Made by a program: the position numbers and the translations under genes. A stretch of DNA of 64,000 nucleotides, from contig NZ_BSDJ01000024.1 of assembly GCF_027925525.1 (NCBI RefSeq), positions 47,421 through 111,420 on the forward strand. The letters are read 5' to 3'. Every line of letters starts with the position of its first letter. Position 1 is the first letter of the stretch. Positions 1 through 7,545 of the stretch are shown here, piece after piece. The notes under the pieces are model-generated. The model saw only the letters and a list, made by a program, of their open reading frames with translations, was not told the DNA's origin and did not search any database. This stretch comes from Paenibacillus tyrphae (GTDB taxonomy: Bacteria; Bacillota; Bacilli; Paenibacillales; NBRC-103111).

Positions 1-252
1 TTGCTTGGCGGCCGCCAAAGCAAACTGGGTGAACTGCGCTACTTTGTTCGCATCCTTCTTGCTCATATACTGCAAAGGATCGAATCCTTTGACTTGCGCT
101 CCAATTTTGGTCGGTATGTCTTTCGTATCGAACACGGTGACAGGACCGATCCCGCTTTTCCCCTCAATCAGCGATGTCCAGAATTCATTCACATTCAGTC
201 CTACCGGACTGATTACCCCTTGTCCCGTTACCACTACGCGTCTCTTCAACAC
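1..252 (-). CDS. Beta-ketoacyl-ACP synthase II-like (FabF), N-terminal fragment
   Basis: Only the first 84 codons are inside the window; the gene continues past base 1. The peptide begins LKRRVVVTGQGVISPVG and continues with the FNxxxW..LxxGKSGIGPVTxFD pattern typical of FabF-type ketosynthases, which condense malonyl-ACP with an acyl chain. The catalytic Cys-His-His residues would lie outside the window. A GTG start at 252 is chosen because AAGGTGG sits just upstream; TTG at 249 is the alternative. It follows the ThDP enzyme by 33 bases on the same strand, so it is probably the fifth gene of an operon that starts with a FabI-like gene. In this context it more likely serves a specialised pathway than housekeeping fatty acid synthesis, which is inference. 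Confidence 0.85.
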   Translation of the reverse strand, partial: MLKRRVVVTGQGVISPVGLNVNEFWTSLIEGKSGIGPVTVFDTKDIPTKIGAQVKGFDPLQYMSKKDANKVAQFTQFALAAAKQ

Positions 253-285
253 GATCCCCACCTTCTGTTGCAGTATTCTAGCCCG

Positions 286-1971
286 TTATTTTTCGTAAAC
301 CGGAAAATCGCCGTAAATATGCTGAATCTTATCGTGCACATCCTCAATCGCCACAGGAACGATCACCACGACCAGCTTGTTCGCTTGATACTGGGCAAAA
401 GCCAACCGCAACTTCTCGATCAACTCTTGCTTCTCTTGAATGACGATCTGTTCCACATAGTCATGCTTCATGACGTTCATGTGCTCGAGTGGCGTTTCCG
501 ATACGAACCGAAACGGCTCTCCTGCAAGATCCAGTTGATTCAGTTGATACTGCAGCCAGCCGTAGCCTCCGTTGTTCATCACGATGTAGATGAGCGGGAT
601 GCGATACCGGACAGCCGTAATCAGATCGGACTGGAACAGGTTGAAGGCTCCGTCCCCCACAAGCGCCACGACCGGACGGCGGTCAGCCAGACTTGCCCCG
701 ACAGCTGCGGCTGCGCCGAACCCCAAGCTGGTTTGATCGCTGGGGACGATGGAAAAGCGGTTCCCCGTAAACCGGTAATACGGGTAAAAATACGACCACA
801 TATCCTGAAGACCGTTTTCTTGCACCAGGATGCAATCCTCCGGAAATTCCGCCTGCATGACATCCAGCACTTCCGATACATGAATATGGGGCATCGTCCC
901 GACTTGACGGATATACGCCTCTTTGCTGCGGAACGCTTCTTCTTTACAGCTTGCGATTCGAGCCAGCCAATCCCGATCGGGCTGACGATGGAATCGCGAC
1001 AACCAGTGCTCGACCGCCAAGTACCCGTCTCCCAGCACCTTTACGCCACGGTACTGATGCGAGAAGTCGTCCAAATGGACATTCACCTGAACGATCGGCG
1101 TATGCGCCAACATCACATCCCACTCGAATGTCGCAGTTTCCTCCAACCGACTGCCCAGCGATACGACGACATCGGCTTCTTGCCAAATGGTTCTCATGCT
1201 TTTATCCGTATACAGACCCGCTACTCCGCAAAATAAAGGATGTTCCTCATCGACCGCTCCTCTGCCCGATGCGGTCGTAAAAATGGCCGCACCCCATTTG
1301 ACGGCCAACGACTCAATAAGCCCTTGTGCCCCCGGTTTCATCCCTCCGCCGACCAGAAGCACCGGTTTACTTGCTTGCGAAATCACGTCCCAAGCCGTGT
1401 TGAGATCGCTCGCCGAAGGGGAACTGCTCAATCTTTCCAGCGGTTGGAACGGAAAGTCTACCTCCACGGCTTGATCCGCGATGTGTTCCGGCAGTTCAAG
1501 ATACACCGGGCCTTTTCCCCCGTTAACAGCCATAAACGCCGCTTTCTCCAATGCCCATACCAACCGGTCCGGATGCTCGACCCGATACGCCCATTTCACC
1601 AGAGGCTTGACCAACGAAAGCTGATCCGCTTCCTGAAAAGCTTTCGTTCCCAGCTTATCGCTGCCGGTTCCAAGCGCGATCAACAACAAGGGGGCTCCCA
1701 GATGATGAGCTTCCAGCAATCCCGTTACCGTATTGGTGAGAGCCGGCCCTTTCCCTACAACGCATACACCCAATTGACCGGATGTCAGCGCATAACCGGA
1801 GGCCATGAATAAACTGTTCCTTTGGTCTTTGCAAATGATCAAACGAATGTCCGATGATTGAAGCGAGGACAGTATTTTCAAATCGTCGCTCGGCAGACCG
1901 AATATCGTTTCCAGGCCTAGAAATTGAAGATAACGGACGATGACGTCCCAGGCCCCCATTCGTGTTTTCAT
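286..1971 (-). CDS. ThDP-dependent carboligase/decarboxylase, acetolactate-synthase-like, atypical active site
   Basis: This 561-residue protein has the three-domain layout of the acetolactate synthase/benzoylformate decarboxylase family: a pyrimidine-binding domain (about 1-165), a central domain (about 190-330) and a diphosphate-binding domain (about 365-540). The ThDP/Mg motif GDG (439-441) to NN (466-467) is intact. The position of the catalytic glutamate, usually in an H-E-Q context, reads K-D-Q at 48-50, so Glu is replaced by Asp49. Family members join or split 2-oxo acids and aldehydes. The start overlaps the stop of the preceding aldehyde dehydrogenase gene by 4 bases (ATGA), indicating translational coupling. 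The substrate is unknown. I think it belongs to a biosynthetic operon, perhaps making an acyloin or decarboxylated intermediate, but that is inference. Confidence 0.85.
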   Translation of the reverse strand: MKTRMGAWDVIVRYLQFLGLETIFGLPSDDLKILSSLQSSDIRLIICKDQRNSLFMASGYALTSGQLGVCVVGKGPALTNTVTGLLEAHHLGAPLLLIALGTGSDKLGTKAFQEADQLSLVKPLVKWAYRVEHPDRLVWALEKAAFMAVNGGKGPVYLELPEHIADQAVEVDFPFQPLERLSSSPSASDLNTAWDVISQASKPVLLVGGGMKPGAQGLIESLAVKWGAAIFTTASGRGAVDEEHPLFCGVAGLYTDKSMRTIWQEADVVVSLGSRLEETATFEWDVMLAHTPIVQVNVHLDDFSHQYRGVKVLGDGYLAVEHWLSRFHRQPDRDWLARIASCKEEAFRSKEAYIRQVGTMPHIHVSEVLDVMQAEFPEDCILVQENGLQDMWSYFYPYYRFTGNRFSIVPSDQTSLGFGAAAAVGASLADRRPVVALVGDGAFNLFQSDLITAVRYRIPLIYIVMNNGGYGWLQYQLNQLDLAGEPFRFVSETPLEHMNVMKHDYVEQIVIQEKQELIEKLRLAFAQYQANKLVVVIVPVAIEDVHDKIQHIYGDFPVYEK

Positions 1972-3191
1972 ACTTCGATCCTCTTTTCGGAAAGGAATTC
2001 CGCAACAACCTCGGAAATCAGAATCGGTTTCGAGACCAACTGCATATCGTAGAAAACATAGTTCGACATCGTTCCGTGCCCGCCGAAAGCTTTATTACCC
2101 TGCTCCACGTCCTCCAACGTTTGGTTGATCGTAAGCGTATGTTTTCTGCGCAGCTTGTCGGCCAAATGCTCCGAGCCATACAAGCTGCACCCCATGGCGC
2201 GTTCGCTGAAGTAGCTGGAACCGATCAATTTCATGAGCTGCTCATCGTTCGGGTAGCTGACGACATTGAATACCGGGGAGAAATACTCCGCAATTTCCAG
2301 CCGGTCTTCCAGCTTGCTGTATAAAATTGTCGGCTCCATCTTCTTCGTGCGAAAATCAATGCCCCCGCCATAAATGATGTAGTTGTCGTTATTGTTAAAA
2401 TACTCCGACATGGCCGTCAGAATATCTTTATAAAAAATAGGCGAATAGTTGGCGTTCGGATCGTCATTGGCTCCGAAGGTCAGTACTTCCACTTTTTCCA
2501 GCAGCAGATTTTTGAAGCTTTCCGCAATGCTTTCGTGGGTCAAAATAATATCCGGTCCCAAGCAGTCTTGTCCCGAATTGAACAGCCTCATCCGAATCAC
2601 ATCGTCGGCAGCCAGCGACAAATCCGCGTCAGGACCGATAATGAACGGATTGATGCCTTGTCCGAAAAAGATATAGAGCTGCTCCCTACTCATTTGCTTC
2701 TTGATTTGTTCCGCATTCTGATAGGTACCGGTAAACACGACAATATTGGCTTGGCTAACGGAATTCGTCATAAAAGCCTTTTGACTTACTTTAAGATTGC
2801 TGATCGGCAGCTGATGCACCTCTTTCAGCTTATCATGCAGCAGGCTGACATATTCCGCGACGTGCGAGGAAGCTCTGAATTCAATTCGGTTCACAAACAA
2901 GGAAGGAATTAGCAAATACAGCGCATAGGAATATAAAATTACGTTGGAAGGCATAAAGACGGCCATCGAATCCTGGCAAGCCGGACGATACGTCTCCACT
3001 TCCCGCATAGCGCCTTGCAAGGTTTTAATCGTGGAATCGATCTCGGCATTGGCCGCACGATAGGACGAGATATTGGATAAAATGCTTAAAATTTCGCTTC
3101 GATGGGTCGTCAAATAATCCACGCACTTTTCAATGCTTTCGTATCTTTCGGCAAAAAAAGTATTTTCCTTCGTTCCCAGATTGATCGTCAT
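1968..3191 (-). CDS. Aldehyde dehydrogenase superfamily protein, acylating/thioester-reductase type
   Basis: The 407-residue protein is shorter than usual aldehyde dehydrogenases (about 480). It keeps the catalytic cysteine in RLFNSGQDCLGP (Cys210) and a nucleotide-binding segment near VVFTGTYQNAEQI (151-162). The ELGG segment that carries the general-base glutamate of hydrolytic enzymes reads FGQGINP (176-182), closer to the GAGNPP stretch of CoA-acylating enzymes such as AdhE or PduP. Hence I infer conversion between an acyl thioester and an aldehyde rather than oxidation to the acid. It lies between the AMP-ligase and the ThDP enzyme genes and overlaps the latter by 4 bases. AGGAGG precedes the ATG. 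An aldehyde made here could feed the ThDP enzyme; this is a hypothesis. Confidence 0.75.
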   Translation of the reverse strand: MTINLGTKENTFFAERYESIEKCVDYLTTHRSEILSILSNISSYRAANAEIDSTIKTLQGAMREVETYRPACQDSMAVFMPSNVILYSYALYLLIPSLFVNRIEFRASSHVAEYVSLLHDKLKEVHQLPISNLKVSQKAFMTNSVSQANIVVFTGTYQNAEQIKKQMSREQLYIFFGQGINPFIIGPDADLSLAADDVIRMRLFNSGQDCLGPDIILTHESIAESFKNLLLEKVEVLTFGANDDPNANYSPIFYKDILTAMSEYFNNNDNYIIYGGGIDFRTKKMEPTILYSKLEDRLEIAEYFSPVFNVVSYPNDEQLMKLIGSSYFSERAMGCSLYGSEHLADKLRRKHTLTINQTLEDVEQGNKAFGGHGTMSNYVFYDMQLVSKPILISEVVAEFLSEKRIEV

Positions 3192-3240
3192 CGCTTCGCT
3201 TTTCCTCCTGTTTTTTGGGGTATGAAAATAATTTTGTGAA

Positions 3241-4701
3241 TCACACCTCTTGTGCTATAACCCGTTCCTGCGCCATACGCTCAAGTTCCAGCCGGTCGAG
3301 CTTTCCGTTCCGGTTCAAAGGGAACTGGGTGACAAGCAGCAACAAATCGGGATACATGTAAGTGGGAAGCATTCGGTTTATATTTTTGCGGAACTGGGGC
3401 AATTCTTGCGTCGATTCGTTCTCTACAAATACGACGAGCAGCGTGCCTTTTTTCTCATCGTCCAAGGGAACGACACAAGAACGGTAGCCTAACCGGCTGA
3501 TTTGATTCTCAATATAAACCGGAGAGAACGTGTATCCCATTCGGTTGATGGACTTGCCGTTCCGGCCGATCACATGAAGGTTCCCTTCTTGCAGAAAGCC
3601 CAGATCGCCCGTCTTGAACCAGCCGTCTTGAATGACCGAGCGGGTAAACTCCTCCTGATGGAGATACCCCTCCATGCATCCGGGCGTACGTACCCAGACC
3701 TCGCCGACTTCACCTTCATTGCGCTCGATACCTTGTTGATCCCGGACGCTAGTCTCCACTCCGGGAAGAGGCCTGCCGCAGCCTTCGGGATTTTCCAACG
3801 TCCCCAAGGTGACATTGCCAAGCTCGGACAATCCGTAGCCGTTCAGCAGGCGGTGTCCGAATACTTCCGCGAATTTCTCCTCCAAATCCTTCGTCAGAGG
3901 CGAACCGCCTACACACCACATGCGCACCGAGGTATTTTTCACTTGTTCCAATTGATCCGGTTTTCTTAATAACATACGAATAAAGGCGTAAAAAGCAGAG
4001 GGATTTGCATCAACAACAGTAGCTTTTTCTTTGATAACACTGGTAACGATACTCCAGAGATTTTTTTGGTTGCTAATGATCAAGGAGCATTGCGTCAACC
4101 ACCATGAAAAAATAAGGGAGATTCCGTAAAAATGGGAGAAAGGAACAATGGGGAGCAAACGATCGCTCGACACATAGTTCATGGCCTCTACAGTTAACTT
4201 GATATTGTCCATAAAGGATCGGCCCGATTTCACTATGACTTTGGGCTTGCCTGTCGTTCCCGAAGAGAAAAGAATCAGCGCATCCTTCATTTCCGTCCAC
4301 TTATCGATATGTATCGGCGAGGAGCTTACCTCCCCGGCCCAATATTCATAAATCGCCTCCTCCTGAATCATACTTTCGATGATTAAAATCGTCGCGTCCG
4401 GGATATCCGTAGCCACATCGGTCAAGATGCAGCTGGCCCCGATATCTGCATAAATTTGACCCAGCTCGTCCGCTTGGACTTGCTCATCCACCACGGCGAT
4501 AGAAACCGCAAGCTGGCACAAGGAAAACAACGTCACAACGAACCAATACGAATTTTCCGATTTCAGAATAACTCTGTCACCCGCGGAGAGTCCTCGAACA
4601 CCTAACATTCGAGAGAACACTTGAACATCTTTTTCAAACCGATCCTTGTTATAAGTATGGCCAGAAGTAATGATCTGACTTTCGGATTGGGCAACAATCA
4701 A
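3241..4701 (-). CDS. AMP-forming acyl-CoA/acyl-ACP synthetase (ANL superfamily)
   Basis: The 486-residue protein carries the adenylate-forming signature motifs in order: LFSSGTTGKPKV (144-155, phosphate loop), NGYGLSELG (287-295), GWFKTGDLG (360-368), and NRNGKLDR near the C terminus with catalytic Lys467. It should activate a carboxylic acid as acyl-AMP and load it onto CoA or a carrier protein. The chain-length specificity cannot be read from sequence. No carrier-protein domain is fused and none is seen nearby, so the carrier may lie beyond the left edge. A TTG start at 4701 is supported by AGGAGTG seven bases upstream. It is second in the operon, followed after about 50 bases by the aldehyde dehydrogenase gene. 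Confidence 0.88.
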   Translation of the reverse strand: MIVAQSESQIITSGHTYNKDRFEKDVQVFSRMLGVRGLSAGDRVILKSENSYWFVVTLFSLCQLAVSIAVVDEQVQADELGQIYADIGASCILTDVATDIPDATILIIESMIQEEAIYEYWAGEVSSSPIHIDKWTEMKDALILFSSGTTGKPKVIVKSGRSFMDNIKLTVEAMNYVSSDRLLPIVPFSHFYGISLIFSWWLTQCSLIISNQKNLWSIVTSVIKEKATVVDANPSAFYAFIRMLLRKPDQLEQVKNTSVRMWCVGGSPLTKDLEEKFAEVFGHRLLNGYGLSELGNVTLGTLENPEGCGRPLPGVETSVRDQQGIERNEGEVGEVWVRTPGCMEGYLHQEEFTRSVIQDGWFKTGDLGFLQEGNLHVIGRNGKSINRMGYTFSPVYIENQISRLGYRSCVVPLDDEKKGTLLVVFVENESTQELPQFRKNINRMLPTYMYPDLLLLVTQFPLNRNGKLDRLELERMAQERVIAQEV

Positions 4702-4790
4702 TATATTTCACTCCTATGATCTTTTGTCGGTAGGACGAATGACCGGACTTTGTCTTCGACGGTTTTCGAGTATCCCTCCTTTTCTTCGTA

Positions 4791-5564
4791 TTACATGCCG
4801 ACTATATGGTAACCGGCGTCGACGTGGATCACTTCTCCCGTAATCCCTCTCGAAAGCCCGGAGAGCAGGAATAGTGCCGTATCGCCAACTTCGGAGGCGT
4901 CGATACTCTTACGGAGCGGCGTTATTTCTTCGATCTTTTTCAACATCGTATTGAAATCTTTTATGCCGTAGGCGGCTAAGGTACGAATCGGCCCCGCGGA
5001 AATTGCATTAACCCGAATGTTAAATTGCCCCAGGTCGTTGGAGAGGTAGCGTACCGAAGCTTCCAGCGACGCTTTCGCCACCCCCATGACATTGTAATTT
5101 TTAATGGCGCGTTCAGCCCCGATATAGGTCATCGTGACTATGCTTCCGCCTTCCGTCATTAACGGATAAATTCTTTTGGCGACGGCTGCCAATGAATAAG
5201 CGCTTACTTCATGCGCTATGCCAAAGCCTTCCCGCGATGTTTCGACAAACATCCCGTCCAAATCCTCGCCCTTGGCGTACGCCACACTATGAACGTACCC
5301 ATGCAGGACACCGACACTTTCTTGCAAAATTTGCCCTAAAGCGTCAATTTCTTCGTCGACGGTTACGTTACAGGGATAGGCCTCGGCTCCTGGCAAGGCC
5401 GCAATCAGACTGCGGACCCGCTCTTCCACCCGCTCGTTTTCATAGGTGAAAATAAGTTTAGCCCCTTGACTTGCCAAGGATTGCGCCGTTGCCCAAGCGA
5501 TGCTTCGATTATTGGCGACACCCATAATCAAAATATTTTTTCCAGTTAACAGTTGAGAAGCCAA
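4791..5564 (-). CDS. Enoyl-ACP reductase FabI-like (SDR family)
   Basis: The sequence has the FabI hallmarks: TGKNILIMGVANNRSIAW (nucleotide binding), the YNVMGVAK catalytic Tyr-x6-Lys, and ISAGPIRTLAAYGIKDF near the substrate loop. It reduces trans-2-enoyl-ACP with NAD(P)H in fatty acid elongation. An open frame extends upstream to an ATG at 5630, but a TTG at 5564 fits better: GGAAGGTGAG lies 4-5 bases before it and the resulting 257 residues match the usual FabI length. It is the first gene of the minus-strand cluster with acyl ligase, aldehyde dehydrogenase, ThDP enzyme and ketosynthase, so it is probably a pathway-dedicated paralogue rather than the housekeeping enzyme, which is inference. 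Confidence 0.88.
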   Translation of the reverse strand: MASQLLTGKNILIMGVANNRSIAWATAQSLASQGAKLIFTYENERVEERVRSLIAALPGAEAYPCNVTVDEEIDALGQILQESVGVLHGYVHSVAYAKGEDLDGMFVETSREGFGIAHEVSAYSLAAVAKRIYPLMTEGGSIVTMTYIGAERAIKNYNVMGVAKASLEASVRYLSNDLGQFNIRVNAISAGPIRTLAAYGIKDFNTMLKKIEEITPLRKSIDASEVGDTALFLLSGLSRGITGEVIHVDAGYHIVGM

Positions 5565-5633
5565 ACGACTCACCTTCCAATGTTGAGATGATATCCTTGT
5601 CATTTCAAGGAGTAGAGAACCATAATTCAATGA

Positions 5634-5690
5634 TTTGAATTATTTCCACCATGAACCTTTTGGAATAATATTTACCATAATAGCATGAGG
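5634..5690. repeat. 57-bp direct repeat, copy A, upstream of the FabI-led operon
   Basis: This stretch matches 5977-6033 at 47 of 57 positions by direct comparison, without gaps. Both end in a TTTACCAT..ATGAGG segment. It lies about 70 bases upstream of the inferred TTG start of the FabI-like gene, where a promoter or operator is expected. It may be a duplicated regulator site; no known box was recognised. Confidence 0.7.
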
Positions 5691-5976
5691 AAATTAATTT
5701 GAAAACTGTTGATATGCATCTTTTTTTATAGTTTTTGTTAATTTTAATAAATATTAGGTCTATAGATTCACTTTGAAAGTAATTAGGTAATCATGCGATG
5801 CTCAATTGAAGCCTAGGACCTATGAAAATTTCAGACTATAATTTACAATTATTTCAAAACATCCCGTACTAAAGCTCCAGTATGGCAAAATCATACAGTC
5901 CAGCAGCTTTTGGTAAGAAGGCTTTCATAGCGATCGCTTCTTGAGCGAACACGATTTCCACAAGTAAACCCGGACT

Positions 5977-6033
5977 TTTGAATTATTACCATAATAAACC
6001 TTTTGAAATATTTTTTACCATCATGGTATGAGG
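5977..6033. repeat. 57-bp direct repeat, copy B
   Basis: Second copy of the element at 5634-5690, starting 343 bases further upstream of the operon. Here the core holds a perfect short inverted repeat, TACCATCATGGTA (6016-6028). A divergent version of the core is present in copy A. The bases between and around the copies (5565-6222) are AT-rich, and I see no coding region in them. Confidence 0.7.
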
Positions 6034-6143
6034 TAGTTAAAACGCAAATAAATGAATATAAAAGTTTATAAATTCAAGGACTTAAGGCTTGATCTAAAAG
6101 CAATAAATAAAGAAAATCATGTTTTTAATCGACCTTTTTAGAC

Positions 6144-6177
6144 AAAAAAAGCTGCATCCTATTGTATAAGGAGCAGC
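6144..6177 (-). terminator. Rho-independent terminator on the minus strand
   Basis: GCTGC(A)TCCT at 6151-6160 pairs with AGGAGCAGC at 6169-6177. Read on the minus strand, the stem is followed by seven T residues. It lies upstream of the FabI-led operon and 46 bases after a 29-codon minus-strand frame, so it could end that short transcript and insulate or attenuate the operon. Confidence 0.65.
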
Positions 6178-6222
6178 CTGTTTGCAAGATTATCATTATT
6201 TATTCGCGGTCCGTTTTACTGT

Positions 6223-6312
6223 CTATCTGAAACTTTTGAGAGCATAATATGACTTCCTCTCATCTTGATATTTTCTCATGCATTTTAACACTTGCACATG
6301 ACGTAACGTCAT
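6223..6312 (-). other. 29-codon open frame, possible small peptide or gene remnant
   Basis: A minus-strand frame from ATG at 6312 to TAG at 6223 encodes a basic peptide ending MRKYQDERKSYYALKSFR. It is followed by a good terminator at 6144-6177. No ribosome binding site is visible, and its first codons overlap the palindrome of the divergent MerR promoter. It could be a real micro-gene, the 3' end of a deleted gene, or chance. I do not recognise a family. Confidence 0.25.
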
Positions 6313-6322
6313 GTTTTATATA
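6292..6322 (+). promoter_or_regulatory. MerR-type promoter with 19-bp spacer and operator palindrome
   Basis: TTGCAC (6292-6297) and TATATA (6317-6322) are separated by 19 bases. A perfect 9-bp inverted repeat with one central base (ACATGACGT / ACGTCATGT, 6296-6314) fills the spacer. A long spacer bearing a dyad is the classic layout of promoters that MerR-family regulators untwist. It precedes the MerR gene at 6364, so autoregulation is likely. Confidence 0.75.
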
Positions 6323-6363
6323 TAGTTACCGGTAAACAGATGCGCAACAAAAAAGAGGTGATT

Positions 6364-6831
6364 ATGAAACGACTTTGGAAGGTGGGAGAGCTTGCTAAGC
6401 TCACGGGACTCACGATACGAACATTGAGGTTTTACGACCAGATCGGCCTGTTTTCTCCGTCGGCGCATTCCGATTCGGGGCACAGGCTGTATAACGAAGC
6501 CGACCTGTCGAGATTGCAGCAAATTTTGTCGTTAAAAGAGCTCGGCTTATCGCTGGAGGAGATTAAGTCCGTCGTAACCGGCGGGCACTTCAGTCCGCTA
6601 GAAATCGTGTCACTGCAAATCACCCGTCTGAAAGAAACTATCCGGATGCAGCAAAAGCTCTTGTCTGAGGGCCTCCCGGTGGACCGGTGTTTACCTTCGA
6701 TGCCCGGTACCACGACATTGTGCCGGACGAACGCATCGTTTATACCTATACTTTGGATATGGGCGAGACGCGTATTTCCGTTTCCGCGACGACCGTCGAG
6801 TTCAAGCCGGAAGGCGGAGGCACAAAAATGA
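6364..6831 (+). CDS. MerR-family transcriptional regulator, C-terminus replaced by out-of-frame fusion
   Basis: The first ~75 residues are a typical MerR DNA-binding domain (KVGELAKLTGLTIRTLRFYD, then the GHRLYNEADL wing), followed by the start of the dimerisation helix to about residue 101. From base 6669 on, the DNA is the 3' part of an SRPBCC-domain gene read in the wrong frame, giving an aberrant proline/arginine-rich tail (155 residues in all). A deletion therefore seems to have joined two neighbouring genes. ATG at 6364 follows GAGGTG. The promoter and DNA-binding domain are intact, so the protein might still bind its operator without a normal effector domain. That consequence is inferred. 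Confidence 0.7.
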   Translation: MKRLWKVGELAKLTGLTIRTLRFYDQIGLFSPSAHSDSGHRLYNEADLSRLQQILSLKELGLSLEEIKSVVTGGHFSPLEIVSLQITRLKETIRMQQKLLSEGLPVDRCLPSMPGTTTLCRTNASFIPILWIWARRVFPFPRRPSSSSRKAEAQK

Positions 6832-6941
6832 TTTTCACCGAGCAAGGCGTCTTCCTGGACGGCCACGACACGCCGGCTCTGCGCAAACACGGTACCAAGG
6901 AGATGCTGGGCAAGCTGGGTGTGCAGTTGGAGATCGGCTAA
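6669..6941 (+). pseudogene. SRPBCC (AHSA1-like) domain protein, N-terminally deleted remnant
   Basis: In the frame of 6669 the sequence reads GPPGGPVFTFDARYHDIVPD, continues through RISVSATTVEFKPEGGGT, and ends at TAA 6939-6941. This is the C-terminal half of an AHSA1/SRPBCC ligand-binding protein. Its N-terminal half and start codon are missing, replaced by the 5' part of the MerR gene in another frame. In its own frame it has no start with a good ribosome binding site. Confidence 0.72.
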
Positions 6942-6971
6942 CCTACTTTAACATGCAGAGGAGGAACGGGC

Positions 6972-7442
6972 ATGACGGAAAAACATGCGGCAAACAACGA
7001 AATCATCGCAACGGAAGAATACGAATTGGTAACAACGCGGCTGATGAATGCATCCTCTACTCTCGTTTGCGAAGCCTGGACAATACCCGAGCATTTGGCA
7101 CAGTGGTGGGGTCCGAACGGGTTTACGAACACGTTTCACGAATTTGATTTACGGCCGGGAGGAATATGGGAGTTTGTGATGCACGGACCGAACGGAATGA
7201 ATTATGACAACAAAAGCGAATTTGTCGAAATTGGGCCTGAACGGATCGTGCTGCGGCATCTTTGTGCACCTCATTATCAGCTCACGGCAACCTTCGAGGA
7301 TCTTGGCAGTAAAACCAGACTGACTTGGCGCCAGCTTTTCGAAAACGCTGGTGTATTCAACGCCATCAAGAAAATCGCAGTTCCAGCCAACGAGCAAAAT
7401 CTTGATCGGCTCGAAGCGCATTTGCAGAAGATGTCCGTCTGA
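6972..7442 (+). CDS. SRPBCC (AHSA1-like) domain protein
   Basis: This intact 156-residue protein has the START/Bet v1-like hydrophobic-cavity fold signature: AWTIPEHLAQWWGPNGF near the N terminus, DLRPGGIWEFVMHGPNG in the middle, and a C-terminal helix. ATG at 6972 follows GAGGAGG. Such proteins are often co-transcribed with small regulators (ArsR or MerR) and probably bind small lipophilic ligands; the ligand here is unknown. It lies 30 bases after the truncated paralogue, suggesting an original MerR-SRPBCC-SRPBCC operon. A terminator follows at 7475. Confidence 0.85.
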   Translation: MTEKHAANNEIIATEEYELVTTRLMNASSTLVCEAWTIPEHLAQWWGPNGFTNTFHEFDLRPGGIWEFVMHGPNGMNYDNKSEFVEIGPERIVLRHLCAPHYQLTATFEDLGSKTRLTWRQLFENAGVFNAIKKIAVPANEQNLDRLEAHLQKMSV

Positions 7443-7474
7443 GAACCTGAGTACCTTTTCCGCGAGATCATGGC

Positions 7475-7495
7475 CGGCCGAAAGGCCGTTTTTTT
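7475..7495 (+). terminator. Rho-independent terminator after the SRPBCC gene
   Basis: CGGCC (7475-7479) pairs with GGCCG (7484-7488) around a GAAA loop and is followed by seven T residues. Confidence 0.8.
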
Positions 7496-7545
7496 CATGT
7501 GCAGATAAACCAAAGAACGTAAAACAGCAGGACCACAGTGTTACG

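Noticed and set aside
6296..6314. Palindrome considered as an att site or transposon end
   Set aside because: It lies exactly in the 19-bp spacer of a MerR-type promoter, and no matching repeat or transposase was found.
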